This document shows positions 55,386 to 64,000 of a DNA stretch of 64,000 nt, piece by piece; position 1 is the stretch's first letter; each line of letters opens with the position of its first letter. A program made the translations under genes and the position numbers. The notes beneath the pieces were generated by a model. That model was not told the origin of the DNA and did not search any database. It was given only the letters and a program-made list of their open reading frames with translations. Origin of the DNA: Arion vulgaris (lineage: Eukaryota; Mollusca; Gastropoda; Stylommatophora; Arionidae); NCBI GenBank assembly GCA_020796225.1, contig CM036765.1, positions 30,222,066-30,286,065 of the forward strand. The letters are read 5' to 3'.

Positions 55386-55502
55386 CGAGAACATTATGAA
55401 GAGATAAGAAAGATGTTTATAGGCAGAAATGTAGCCGATTAAGTTATATATTAGGAAATATAGGCTAACTAGCAGATGTACCCTTTCTTCGCACGGTGAT
55501 TT

Positions 55503-55628
55503 ATAGGTCTCAAACATTTACTGTTATTGATGGATAAGTCATGTATAGGTCTCAAACATTTACTGTTATTGGTGGATAAGTCATGTATAGGTCTCAAACA
55601 TTTACTGTTATTGATGGATAAGTCATGT
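55503..55628. repeat. 42-bp tandem repeat, 3 copies
   Basis: Nearly identical units starting ATAGGTCTCAAACATTTACT at 55503, 55545 and 55587. Confidence 0.93.
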
Positions 55629-56239
55629 AAAGAATATGCCACTTTTTTTCAAATGCGAGGAGAGTATTGAATTGCGGTAAAGCAGTCAAACTATAGAAAT
55701 GTCTTGTACATACATTTCTTGCGTGTGTGTGCGTGCGTGCGTGTGTCAGTGTGTGTGTGTGTTTGTGGTATTTCAGATAGAAGGTATTAGTCAGCCATTT
55801 ACGTATTTTCCTCAGGTTGTTTTCAATGACTCACCTCGGGAACCCTGCTTGATATTTGCTGTAAAAGGAATGCTTATGACGTCATGGGTGTTCCCAATCT
55901 TCTAGCGACCTCTGTGGAATCCGTACACATAAACTGCCCCCATTAAAAAATATGAACTCTTCTTCATATGTTTGTATTTGAGTATGTGTATGTCTGCATG
56001 TGTGTTGTTTGAGTGCGTGAGTAAATGCGTGATTTTAAGATCTACCATGTTGTTGTAGTTTTATTTGTATATGGTGTACATTGATCAGCAAACAAACAGC
56101 ATGACGCAGTAGAAGTGAATTGAATAAATGCATAGAGAAATTATCATCCATTGGGCCTGATGTCTAGATTTTTTCGTAAGATACTATTTGGTATTTAGTG
56201 CTCAAGAACTGATATCATTGGACTCTTCGTAAGCATGTC
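55629..56239. other. Intergenic, (GT)n only
   Basis: A GT-rich stretch at about 55721-55767. No gene seen. Confidence 0.45.
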
Positions 56240-56430
56240 AACAGGTATACGAATAGCGCCCATTCCATGCGTTATAGCAAGGGGGGGGGGTGGCACCCTG
56301 AAAATTGATTTTTATATCAAAGTTTTATGCAAATCTTTTTTTTTTTTTAGTTTCCGCGTAGTAAACTACTAACTAACAAGAATTTCATTCATTTTGTCCT
56401 CTCCTGGAAACATTTGTGTGGACACTCATG
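56240..56430. mobile_element. Small repeat, GCGCCCATTC end
   Basis: Shares GCGTAGTAAACTACTAACTA, TTTCATTCATTTTGTCCTC and CCTGGAAA with 31700-31880 and inverted with 59090-59262. Confidence 0.5.
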
Positions 56431-57070
56431 AATGGAAGAGCACAATCTTGTCAATGATCAGGTATGGTTCCCATAAATGTTGTCTTGGTTCTGCACACTC
56501 TGATCAGATCTGATTAGCGGAGTAAACCGTACACAAATCTGGACGGCAGGCAAACCAAGTAGTCCAAATAAAGACTGGTTACCTGGGTAGATGACGCTCA
56601 ACAACCCGGGAGGGTAGGTCGTCTAAGGGTCGCTACCCTAAAAGAAAATAGCAACCTGCTGCCTTGCACGTTGGCTGGGGACAGTAAAAGGCTAACGGAG
56701 AGCGAACCCAGTAAACGCTGGCTGAAACCGGACACGTCACTGAAGGATAAGCACTAGAGCTCCAAATAGCGCTGAACGATGTAACGTAAAAATACGTTCT
56801 AGGCAAAGGCTGTTTATATATCACAATAAGAATGATCAATATGGCCGAAAAAGAACGAGAATATGCTACAAGTCATTTGAGACTGGACAGTCTTAAGATG
56901 CGTTCATCGTGTGTTTGAATTTCAGTTCTGCATGGCATTCAATTTCGTGGATGTACGCCCGTAGCGATGATTCAGCAAGTGCACGACAAATCTCGACCAA
57001 AATGGTCGATTGTTCCTCTACATATAGTATAGTTCCACAATCGTTGTCTGCCTCTATGCTTTCTTCTTCG
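56431..57070. other. Intergenic, nothing recognised
   Basis: 56500-56780 is somewhat richer in GC than its surroundings, but I could not assign it. Confidence 0.4.
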
Positions 57071-57074
57071 ACAT

Positions 57075-57235
57075 GTATTGACTTTGAGGCGTCTGTAGCT
57101 AAGCGGTAGTAGCTCGATACAATCAACGTCCCTGGTTCAAACTCTGCGGCGCAATTTGACAAACTAGTTTCCGTGGATTTTACGAAGGAAATTAGACCTT
57201 CCTTTCAGAAAGCAATGGCAAACTCTAGCATAACT
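57075..57235 (+). mobile_element. SINE-4 copy
   Basis: tRNA-like head (GGCGTCTGTAGCTAAGCGGT...CCTGGTTCAAACTC), then TTTCCGTGGATTTTACGAAGG and TTTCAGAAAGCAATGGCAAA. Confidence 0.75.
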
Positions 57236-57469
57236 GGTCTTTCTTCATTTTAGTCACATGCCCACAGCTTGTTAATTCTTCTTCTACAGTAGACTTTGCA
57301 GCTCCTCCAGCTTTTAACGTTGTGATTCTCTCAAATTCGTTCAGTAGTTCTCGCCATTTGGGTCGAACTAGTTTCAGTAGGATTTTACGAAAGGTAAAAT
57401 TGACCTTCCTTTCAGAAATCATTGGCAAACTACTGGATGTATAGTTCTTCTCACCTTTCAACTCCTATC
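57236..57469 (+). repeat. Partial repeat of SINE-4 body
   Basis: 57370-57432 repeats AGGATTTTACGAAAGG...TTTCAGAAATCATTGGCAAA after unrelated sequence. Possibly a second, decayed SINE-4. Confidence 0.5.
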
Positions 57470-57725
57470 GGAGCACTTTTAATTACATATCCTTTTACAG
57501 GACTTTCTGCGAATCAACCCCAGCTTTGTAACGCTGTTTGTGATTTTTCTAGGCATTATTACGTTCAGTAGTTTGCATTGCTTTCTGAACAGGTGGTGTC
57601 ATCGTCCTTTGTTAAAATCCACGCGAAACAATTTGCAACCAAATTGTCCGTTGTTTGATTTGAACTCAGAACGTCGAGGTTAATAGACCGAGTCACTATC
57701 CCCTAGGCCACAGATGCCACCAACG
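57470..57725 (-). mobile_element. SINE-4 copy, inverted
   Basis: Reverse-complements 61728-61965: head GGCATCTGTGGCCTAGGGG (minus), body TTTTAACAAAGGACGATGAC, and 3' part GTAAAAGGATATG. Confidence 0.8.
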
Positions 57726-57939
57726 GAGCACAGGTCTTCAACAAACTTCTTCCAGCTTTTCCTCTCTGGTTTTACAAGTAGTGCCTAGAAAATCAACGAT
57801 TCGTTTACCGTGGTTGATGGCTACGTTCTGTAAAGGATATGCCACGATTTTCATTTCCTTGACTTTGGATGATAATTTTATGTCTTACAATATTACAGTA
57901 GGTAGTTAACTTGCTCCATTTTCACTCCAGCACTAGATA

Positions 57940-58180
57940 AAGCACAAATAGAAAATCGACAAGTGCTTATGTGGTCACCAGTTGGGAAAAGAAAACGTGG
58001 AAGACCAAAGACCACTCTTCGAAGAACCATCCAACAAGAAAGTAAACTATTGGGATGTAAAACCATACAAGATCTGCAACTGCTAGCAAAGAACCGTATC
58101 ACATGGAGGTCTAAAACCTCTGCCCTATGTGCCGCCTTTGGCACGAAAGGAACAAACTAACTAACTAACTAACTAGATAA
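57940..58180 (+). pseudogene. LINE-D C-terminal fragment
   Basis: Encodes MWSPVGKRKRGRPKTTLRRT, LLGCKTIQDLQLLAKNRITW and RSKTSA, ending in ACTAACTAACTAACTA, the (CTAA)n tail. The frame is intact over its length and matches the minus copy at 19262. Confidence 0.87.
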
Positions 58181-58900
58181 TGCATCAGCTCTTTCACTTC
58201 TTGTGATTTCACAGTTAGTGGGTATCCACTGAATGGCAACTGTTTTGGATACTTCAAATCTACAGTATGTGTTCCTTTCTTGTATTTTATATTGGCTCCA
58301 GTTGACATTAAAAAACACTATCAAATATTCACAAACAATCTTAAACATTCACAAACATTCACAAACAATCTCAAACATTCACAGACGCTCTCAGACATTT
58401 GCAAACACTCTCAGACATTCTCAATCATGTTCACACATTTACAAACACACATACATAAAAAAACATATACTTATTTCCTCTCTTACCTATCTAATAATAG
58501 CTACTGTTTGTGAAGTGTTCTTAAGTGACTTGTCTAAAAGTACACCAGTCGCCTTGACCTAAACAACTCCTGACGTGGCCTTGCTTTTCCGCACTGGTCA
58601 ATTTGGAACTCGCGTCAAGCGACCAGCAGGTAGAAACGAACTGTGACAAGCCACAGCCAACTCTAGATAACTAGGCCAGACAACAGACGGGGAAACACCT
58701 GACCTAGATCAGAGCGGGGGGCTGGAATCTATATATGTTTCATAGAACACTGCAAGCTTTTTTTTTTTTTGCAATTTCACTCAATTCTGTGAGTTTATAG
58801 TTATTTATTGGTGCAAAATATTTATAATATTGATATTTCTTATTGTTAAACTTTACTTGTTGCATAATATAACTTCGATTTAGCATTTTGTGTTGATTTT
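58181..58900. other. Intergenic with CATTCACAAACA-type repeat
   Basis: 58318-58450 is an imperfect short tandem repeat of ATTCACAAACAATCT; the open frames there are repeat-derived. A T run lies at 58759-58770. No gene. Confidence 0.6.
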
Positions 58901-59089
58901 AAAATGAATTTGTCTATATACAACAATACTGGAATGTGAGGTCACGTGGTGTAGTTGTGGTCTGATTTCTCATAATTCTTACCTGAGTCCGAAGGCCTAG
59001 AAGTTTATAGTTGGCTCCGGACAAACAGTGAGTAAGACAAGCATAAGACTCTTTCCATACCATTAGTATTACTGGGTTCTGGAACATGG

Positions 59090-59262
59090 GCGCCCACATA
59101 CATTTTTCAGGAGGGGTAAAATTAATATTACAATTTTTAGTTGGCAGTTTACTACATAGAAATGGGGAAGATCATATTCGCATTTAAACTGTGTTATCAA
59201 AAAGCCATTTTCCAGGGGTGGCATTTGTCCCCTCTTTCCTTAACGTATGTACGCCCATGTTC
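59090..59262. mobile_element. MITE-like element with inverted ends
   Basis: The ends GAACATGGGCGCCCACATAC and (right, reverse-complemented) CCAGAACATGGGCGTACATA form inverted repeats. The interior matches 31700-31880 and 56240-56430 in inverse orientation (GTTGGCAGTTTACTACATAG). No coding capacity. Confidence 0.65.
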
Positions 59263-59286
59263 TGGAAACACAAACAACTACTTCTT

Positions 59287-59995
59287 TCTTCTTTTATCAG
59301 CACACTGTTACCGGGCTGTTAACCCAGTGTCGTGGTTTTATGTATTTGTCTTTCGCTTCTCTGGTGACCTGTGTGATGGTTTTCTTAGTCCCCTGGCAGA
59401 ATTCAACTACGTTAACTATCCACCTTTTCCTCGGTCTTCCTCTCGCCTTCCTTCCTGATAATCTGTTGTGGAAAGCTTCATAGGCAGTTTGGTCTGTTCG
59501 CATTCTTACTAAGTGGCCAAACCACTTCATTCTATGTTTCGCTATATAATTCAAGCACGGTCTTGTTCCAACCTTTTCTCTGATGCTGGTATTCGTTACT
59601 CTGTCGATTCTTGTGTTGTTGGTGACTTTGCGGAGACATCTCATTTCGCATGTTGCTATTTTCTGTGCGTGTTTCTTATTCCTTGTCCATATTTTGCATT
59701 GGTAACATAGAGTGAGTATAAAGATGCTATTGATCAACTGTTGCTTAGCTGTCAGTGAGATGTTTGGATGTCGAAGTAGTGGCGCTAGTTGGTAGGTTAT
59801 TGCATTTGCTTTCTGGACTCTAGTTTCTATCTCTCTGTCGAGTCTTCCATCCACTGTGATATGCTTCCTAGGTACTTGAATTCCTGTACTTGCTCTATTG
59901 TACTGCCATTGATGTTGATGTTTAGTGTATTATGTTTCCTTCCTATATTCATTACCTCAGTTTTGGCTATGTTTATGTTCATGTCATATTTTTAC
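59287..59995 (-). pseudogene. LINE-B 3' half
   Basis: Longest 3' copy of the family. Minus encodes NIAKTEVMNIGRKH, EFKYLGSI, then GRLDREIETRVQKANAITYQ, CEMRCLRKVTNNTRIDRV, HRMKWFGHLVRMR, GRKARGRPRKRW and KYIKPRHW. One break lies near 59850. The 3' tail shows as CTTCTTTCTTCTTTT on plus. Confidence 0.88.
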
Positions 59996-60679
59996 AGTTA
60001 TAATAAGGATTGGACTCAACAATAATCTTCGATCACATCAGAAAGGTGCAGCTACACTCGTCTGAAGCTGTTGTCATCATCACTTGCGATGGACTGCTAT
60101 TATTATTATTACTTCCTATTTATCTTGTCATTATCTCTAAGTAGAAACACATCTTGTGTCAACTGTTGTGACGCATTCGATATTGCTAGCGGTGTCATAA
60201 CAAAATGTTTACCAAGTATAAATGTAACTCATTAACTGTTAGTGAGAGATTGATATGCGTGATGCAAAATGTTTTTGTTCAAAATTGGGACAAAATAAAT
60301 GCTTTAAATTTGATATCTCTTGATTTGGCTCTCAGTCTCAACTGTTTTTAAATTATGCTGAAAAAGCGTTAGTGTCCAGGTCGCCGAAAACTCAATGTTT
60401 ACTTAAGTATACCACTTCTGACACCATCTTAACTCTTCGCGCAGATGACGCAAACTACTATTTGTACAACTTTTTTTTACTGGTTTGTTTAACAAATACA
60501 TTTTTTTTTTTAAATATGAGCTTTGTTTTATTAACAAAAAACAAAAACTAGTTTAAAAAAAAACTTAAATATAAGTATAGTTTCTTTACATATATTTATT
60601 TTTACCATTATTCAATGCTCAGAACTAGACATCAATAAGATATACTTGAATTCTATGCAAGGAGTTTTTTGTTGTTGTT
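59996..60679. other. Intergenic, nothing recognised
   Basis: AT-rich with poly-A/T runs near 60470-60565. No gene. Confidence 0.45.
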
Positions 60680-61060
60680 TTTTTAATGTTTGTTGACCGG
60701 CACTTTCTGATATAACCAAAAAAGACTCTCTCTTAGGTTGGAAGCGACGTGCCTCGACTTAACTCTTAGTATACGCGTACTGGACCTACGACAGCATGGT
60801 GATTAGTGCACTTACTTTGTAGACTAAGGGTCCGGGGTTCAATTGTACAATTGAACAAGGTTTCTCAACTCAAACAAGTCCCAATTTGATACCATAGAAA
60901 CACTAGTATGTAAAGTTGGCCAGTGTTTATTGTTTTTGTTTGTGATGTGGCTTGTGGGGAAATTGTTTCTGACAGAAAGGTTTGTTATGTAGCTTCTCGT
61001 ATTGTTAGGATTAAAGTGGCTTTAATCCGCTACATAACAAACAAACAAGACATCAAAAAA
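60680..61060 (+). mobile_element. Composite of SINE-5 and SINE-6-like sequence
   Basis: 60680-60765 matches 11440-11520 (SINE-5 type). 60790-60850 is a tRNA-like head (AGCATGGTGATTAGTGCAC...CCGGGGTTCAATTG), followed by a diverged SINE-6-like body. The end CTACATAACAAACAAACAAG matches 11548-11568. A perfect 20-bp palindrome sits at 60837-60856. Confidence 0.6.
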
Positions 61061-61142
61061 TACTGTTTAGTTAACTAAAGATATAGCCACGATACAAACA
61101 TACGTTAGACACTATCATTCATTCAAAGTGCAACATACATCT

Positions 61143-61275
61143 TATTCCTCGGGGACCCTCGCCGTTGCTACAGAGTTCGTGCACTGTCGCAGAGATCGTA
61201 TTGTGTAAGAAAGAGATCAGAGCACACATGGTTACTCACTGAAGTACACTGATGATGGTCCTATCAATTAGTCAT
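61143..61275 (+). mobile_element. SINE-1 3' end
   Basis: GGGGACCCTCGCCGTTGCTA, AAGAAAGAGATCAGAGCACA and TGGTCCTATCAATTAGTC. Truncated. Confidence 0.78.
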
Positions 61276-61727
61276 TCAGCACATACGATAATATGATTAT
61301 GTTTATCACATATCATGTCGACTGGCGTAGGCGATCGTGGTTTTCAACAAACGTCTTTCCCAAGTACTGACTACCATTTCGAATGTTGACTTTTTTCACG
61401 TCATGAAGCTAAGCTGTCTAGAATTGTTTCTTTCTATCTTACTTCCTCTTTGTTTTTGGTCACATGGTTTTCTAAGCCTCTTTTTCTCGTGGAATGTCCT
61501 CCATATATTGTTATTGTTTGTGTTGACGCTATCAACTAACCACTTATTAACCACTTTGAGTAATATGTGTACGATTTGCGTCAGATAGTGTGAGCATGTT
61601 GTGTTCTCGTTAAGGTGTGCCCCATCAATAGATGATAATTGCTCCTCTTTTTTATGCTGATAATAAATAAGCTTTCTCGATGACACGAATTATCGTAATG
61701 CAGTGAACGTTCAGGTGGCGTCTGTGG
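61276..61727. other. Intergenic, nothing recognised
   Basis: No supported feature. Confidence 0.45.
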
Positions 61728-61965
61728 CTTAGGAGATAGTGGCGTCTGTGGCTAGGAGATAGGATCCTATACCCGACGTTCTGAGTTCGAACACGCTGTG
61801 GACAGTTTGGTTGCAAATTGTTTCCGTGGATTTTACAAAGGACGATGACACCACCCGTTCAGAAAGCAATGGCAAACTACGGAACGTAATAATGCCTAGA
61901 AAAATCATAAACAGCGTTAAAAAGCTGCGGTTGATTCGCAAAGTCCTGTAAAGGATATGCAATTA
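61728..61965 (+). mobile_element. SINE-4 copy with duplicated head start
   Basis: GTGGCGTCTGTGGCT...AGGAGATA occurs twice in a row (about 61718 and 61740), then GAGTTCGAACACG (B box) and the SINE-4 body to CTGTAAAGGATATGC. Confidence 0.78.
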
Positions 61966-62911
61966 ACTTTTTAGTCAACGTTCGCTTGTCGAATCGAACA
62001 CAAGAGGGTTGTAAGTTCAGCCCCACACTCAGCGTTCCACGCATGAGGACTGGGATTGACCCTCCTACCGCTTGCACACCTAGCTTAGAAATAGGAAATG
62101 GCAGACTCTTCATATCCTAAGGTCTGAAAAGGCGCCGAGACATATTTTATATTATTATTTTTGTATTATTATAAGCTCTTCTCCGTGTTGACCCTTTTAA
62201 GTGCATTAACAGTAATATTTTAACAGTTCATAGATAATAGAATTCTTGTATAAGACAACATAGCTGTGACCTCTTCATTTTTGCTGTATGTTTACTTCTT
62301 TTCCAAGGTTTATTTCCATCCGTCATCACTGACTCTACTCACCCCCTCCTTTATAATGCATCCCCCTTCATTTGTCCTTGTCTATCGTTCTCTTACTCTT
62401 CGTAAACTTTAATTTCTGGTGACACTGTCTGACTATATACTTATCTTTCCCTTCCTCGACATGTATTCCCCTACCAATAACTCACTTTATTTTTCTCCCT
62501 TAACACTTTGCTTTTCTTAGTTGCTTGTTACATACGATAAAATTGTCCAATGATCAGCTATCGCATATTTAAAATGCGTACGGTTTGTTATCTCTGACAC
62601 CCGTACGGTTCCATGTTTCCCGAGACTCTGGCATAATTTGTGTCTCGGATTTAAGACGCCAATTTAGTCTTTGTTATTTGATCACCTGGTCGTGGAAATA
62701 TACAACCCTCCTTCGCGTGATAGATATTGGGGTTTTGGTACCCATATAACGTTATCATTTTGTGCGTTAGTTGGCATTTTGTGTCTAACAGTCTGCTATT
62801 ATCCTGTTGAAAGTACAATTGGTGGTTGATTTTCCCTTTCACCAGGTCCTATATTAGTTAACGTATCACTACGATCTCTCTTCTTTTCCTGCAGTAATCA
62901 CCAAACATTTG
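61966..62911. other. Intergenic, nothing recognised
   Basis: Nothing recognised apart from a possible B-box-like fragment near 62000. Confidence 0.4.
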
Positions 62912-62938
62912 TTGTGTGTGTGTGTGTGTGTGTGTGTT
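62912..62938. repeat. (TG)n microsatellite
   Basis: A TG dinucleotide run of about 26 bp. Confidence 0.93.
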
Positions 62939-63076
62939 TATCTGTTTATTTCCTTGATTAAAGTTCAGTGTTCTAAACGTCAGTTCTTTTTATTTTACAT
63001 ATTTTTTTTTTACATAATTTGTCCTTGCTATTTGTAAAACTGTAATTTGCCTGTTTTGATTTCATCCTCATTTTGT

Positions 63077-63480
63077 TATGTCGCATTTTGTTGGCACGCT
63101 TTTTTTTAAAGATTATCTTAATTTCCGTCTTATTGCTATTTAGATTTAGATTTTGGTAAACACAGAGCTGGCTGGTATTACAAGTGGACATACCTGTTGT
63201 GTCAATCGTGTGTCTGTGCATATATGATGTCTCAGTCTGTTGACAGAATAAAATATAGTATGCACCAATGTTGTTGTTGTTAACGATCCCAAATGAGTAG
63301 TAGTTTGCACAATTGCTCCATGTGTCAAACTAGTTTGTGCTTTAAATTTCATGTTGGTGTAACCACCTGTTAATTTTTACTAATGGGGAAGGTTATTCAG
63401 ATTCTTTTTGTGTTCAAGTTCTAAAAGCTGAATGATTCAAAGTGACAGTGGATGCAATGCCACTAGCAGGACATTCTTCT
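63077..63480. repeat. Direct duplication, copy 1
   Basis: Matches 63627-63990 in the same order and orientation. Between them lies a CT/TAC-rich stretch (about 63500-63610). Copy 1 is the longer of the two at nearly every difference. Confidence 0.88.
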
Positions 63481-63626
63481 ACTTGCATGCGGACTATGCT
63501 GCAACTCTTCACTACTTTCTCTACTACTTTCTCTCTTACTTTCTCACTACTTCTCTTCTTTCTCTACTATTTTCTCACTACTTCTCTACTACTAATTCTC
63601 CTCCTCTTATTCTCTCACTTTTATTC

Positions 63627-63990
63627 CATTTTGTTGCACTGCTTTTTTAAAGATTATCTAATTTCGTCTTATTGCTATTTAGATTTAGATTTGGAAACAC
63701 AGACTGGCTGGTATTACAAGTGGACATACTGTTGTGCAATCGTGTGGTCTGCATATATGATGTCTGACAGTCGTGACAGAATAAAATATAGTACACAAAT
63801 GCTGTGTTGTTAACGATTCCTAATGAGTATAGTTTGTATTTGCTCCATGTGTCAAACTATTTGTGCTTTAATTTCATGTTGGTGTAACCACCTGTTAATT
63901 TACTAATGGGGAAGGTTATTCAGATTATTTTTGTGTTAGTCCTAAAGCTGAATGATCATGACGTGATCAATGTCACTACAGACTTCTTAC
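63627..63990. repeat. Direct duplication, copy 2, rich in single-base deletions
   Basis: Collinear with 63077-63480 but lacks single bases at many places, often in short homopolymers. Either an old decayed copy or uncorrected read error. Confidence 0.85.
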
Positions 63991-64000
63991 TGCAGTCGAC

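Noticed and set aside
58233..58562. 109-codon frame with repeating His/Ser/Gln/Thr
   Set aside because: Derived from a short tandem repeat of ATTCACAAACA type.

Overview
The window looks like a gene-poor stretch of an invertebrate metazoan nuclear genome. The evidence is an intron-rich arrestin-fold gene with GT/AG splice sites, many 3' fragments of non-LTR retrotransposons (LINEs), a Tc1-type transposase relic, hAT-type elements, several families of tRNA-derived SINEs, an LTR retroelement and large amounts of micro- and minisatellite DNA. The repeat mix gives me an impression of a mollusc or other lophotrochozoan, but nothing in the sequence proves this. There are no operons, CRISPR arrays or other bacterial features.

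Region 1-14200. A window-truncated LINE (1-1138), a SINE and a degenerate DD34E transposase precede the only confident protein-coding gene. This gene lies on the minus strand (14201 down to 4968), has six coding exons with consensus splice sites, and encodes a 355-residue arrestin-domain-containing (alpha-arrestin-like) protein. Its introns hold LINE and SINE fragments.

Region 14200-19800. This is a patchwork of SINE and LINE relics, including the RNase H and zinc-finger tails of I/R1-like LINEs, a minisatellite and a near-perfect palindrome.

Region 19806-28145. This is a duplicated segment interrupted by a complete LTR retroelement (20732-27426). The element has 1.47-kb LTRs with TG...CA ends, a 4-bp target duplication, and a TATA-like box, AATAAA signal and polypurine tract. 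Its interior encodes a broken Gag-like product (CCHC knuckle, coiled coil, C2H2 finger) and shows no recognisable pol gene. An inverted, uninterrupted copy of the host segment lies at 52686-54329 and preserves the empty insertion site.

Region 28146-46900. It contains a 1.7-kb element with CAG...CTG inverted termini, SINEs, a 1.55-kb array of an 88-bp repeat derived from the 3' end of an adjoining RNase-H LINE, a 31-bp array grown inside a SINE head, a CpG-dense segment (about 40020-40500) that could be a promoter or first exon, a foldback element, a 29-bp minisatellite and a 19-bp array.

Region 46900-64000. It contains an intact nuclear tRNA-Ser(CGA) gene with a Pol III terminator, a LINE carrying a 170-bp hAT-type insertion with an 8-bp target duplication, the inverted empty-site duplication, more LINE 3' ends and SINEs, and a noisy direct duplication at the window edge.

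The transposable elements are largely decayed and do not form a functional pathway with the arrestin gene. The most informative structures are the nested LTR element with its preserved empty site, the LINE-derived 88-bp satellite with a monomeric relative elsewhere in the window, and the pol-less, triple-motif Gag-like interior. Family names such as SINE-1 or LINE-A are labels for this window only.
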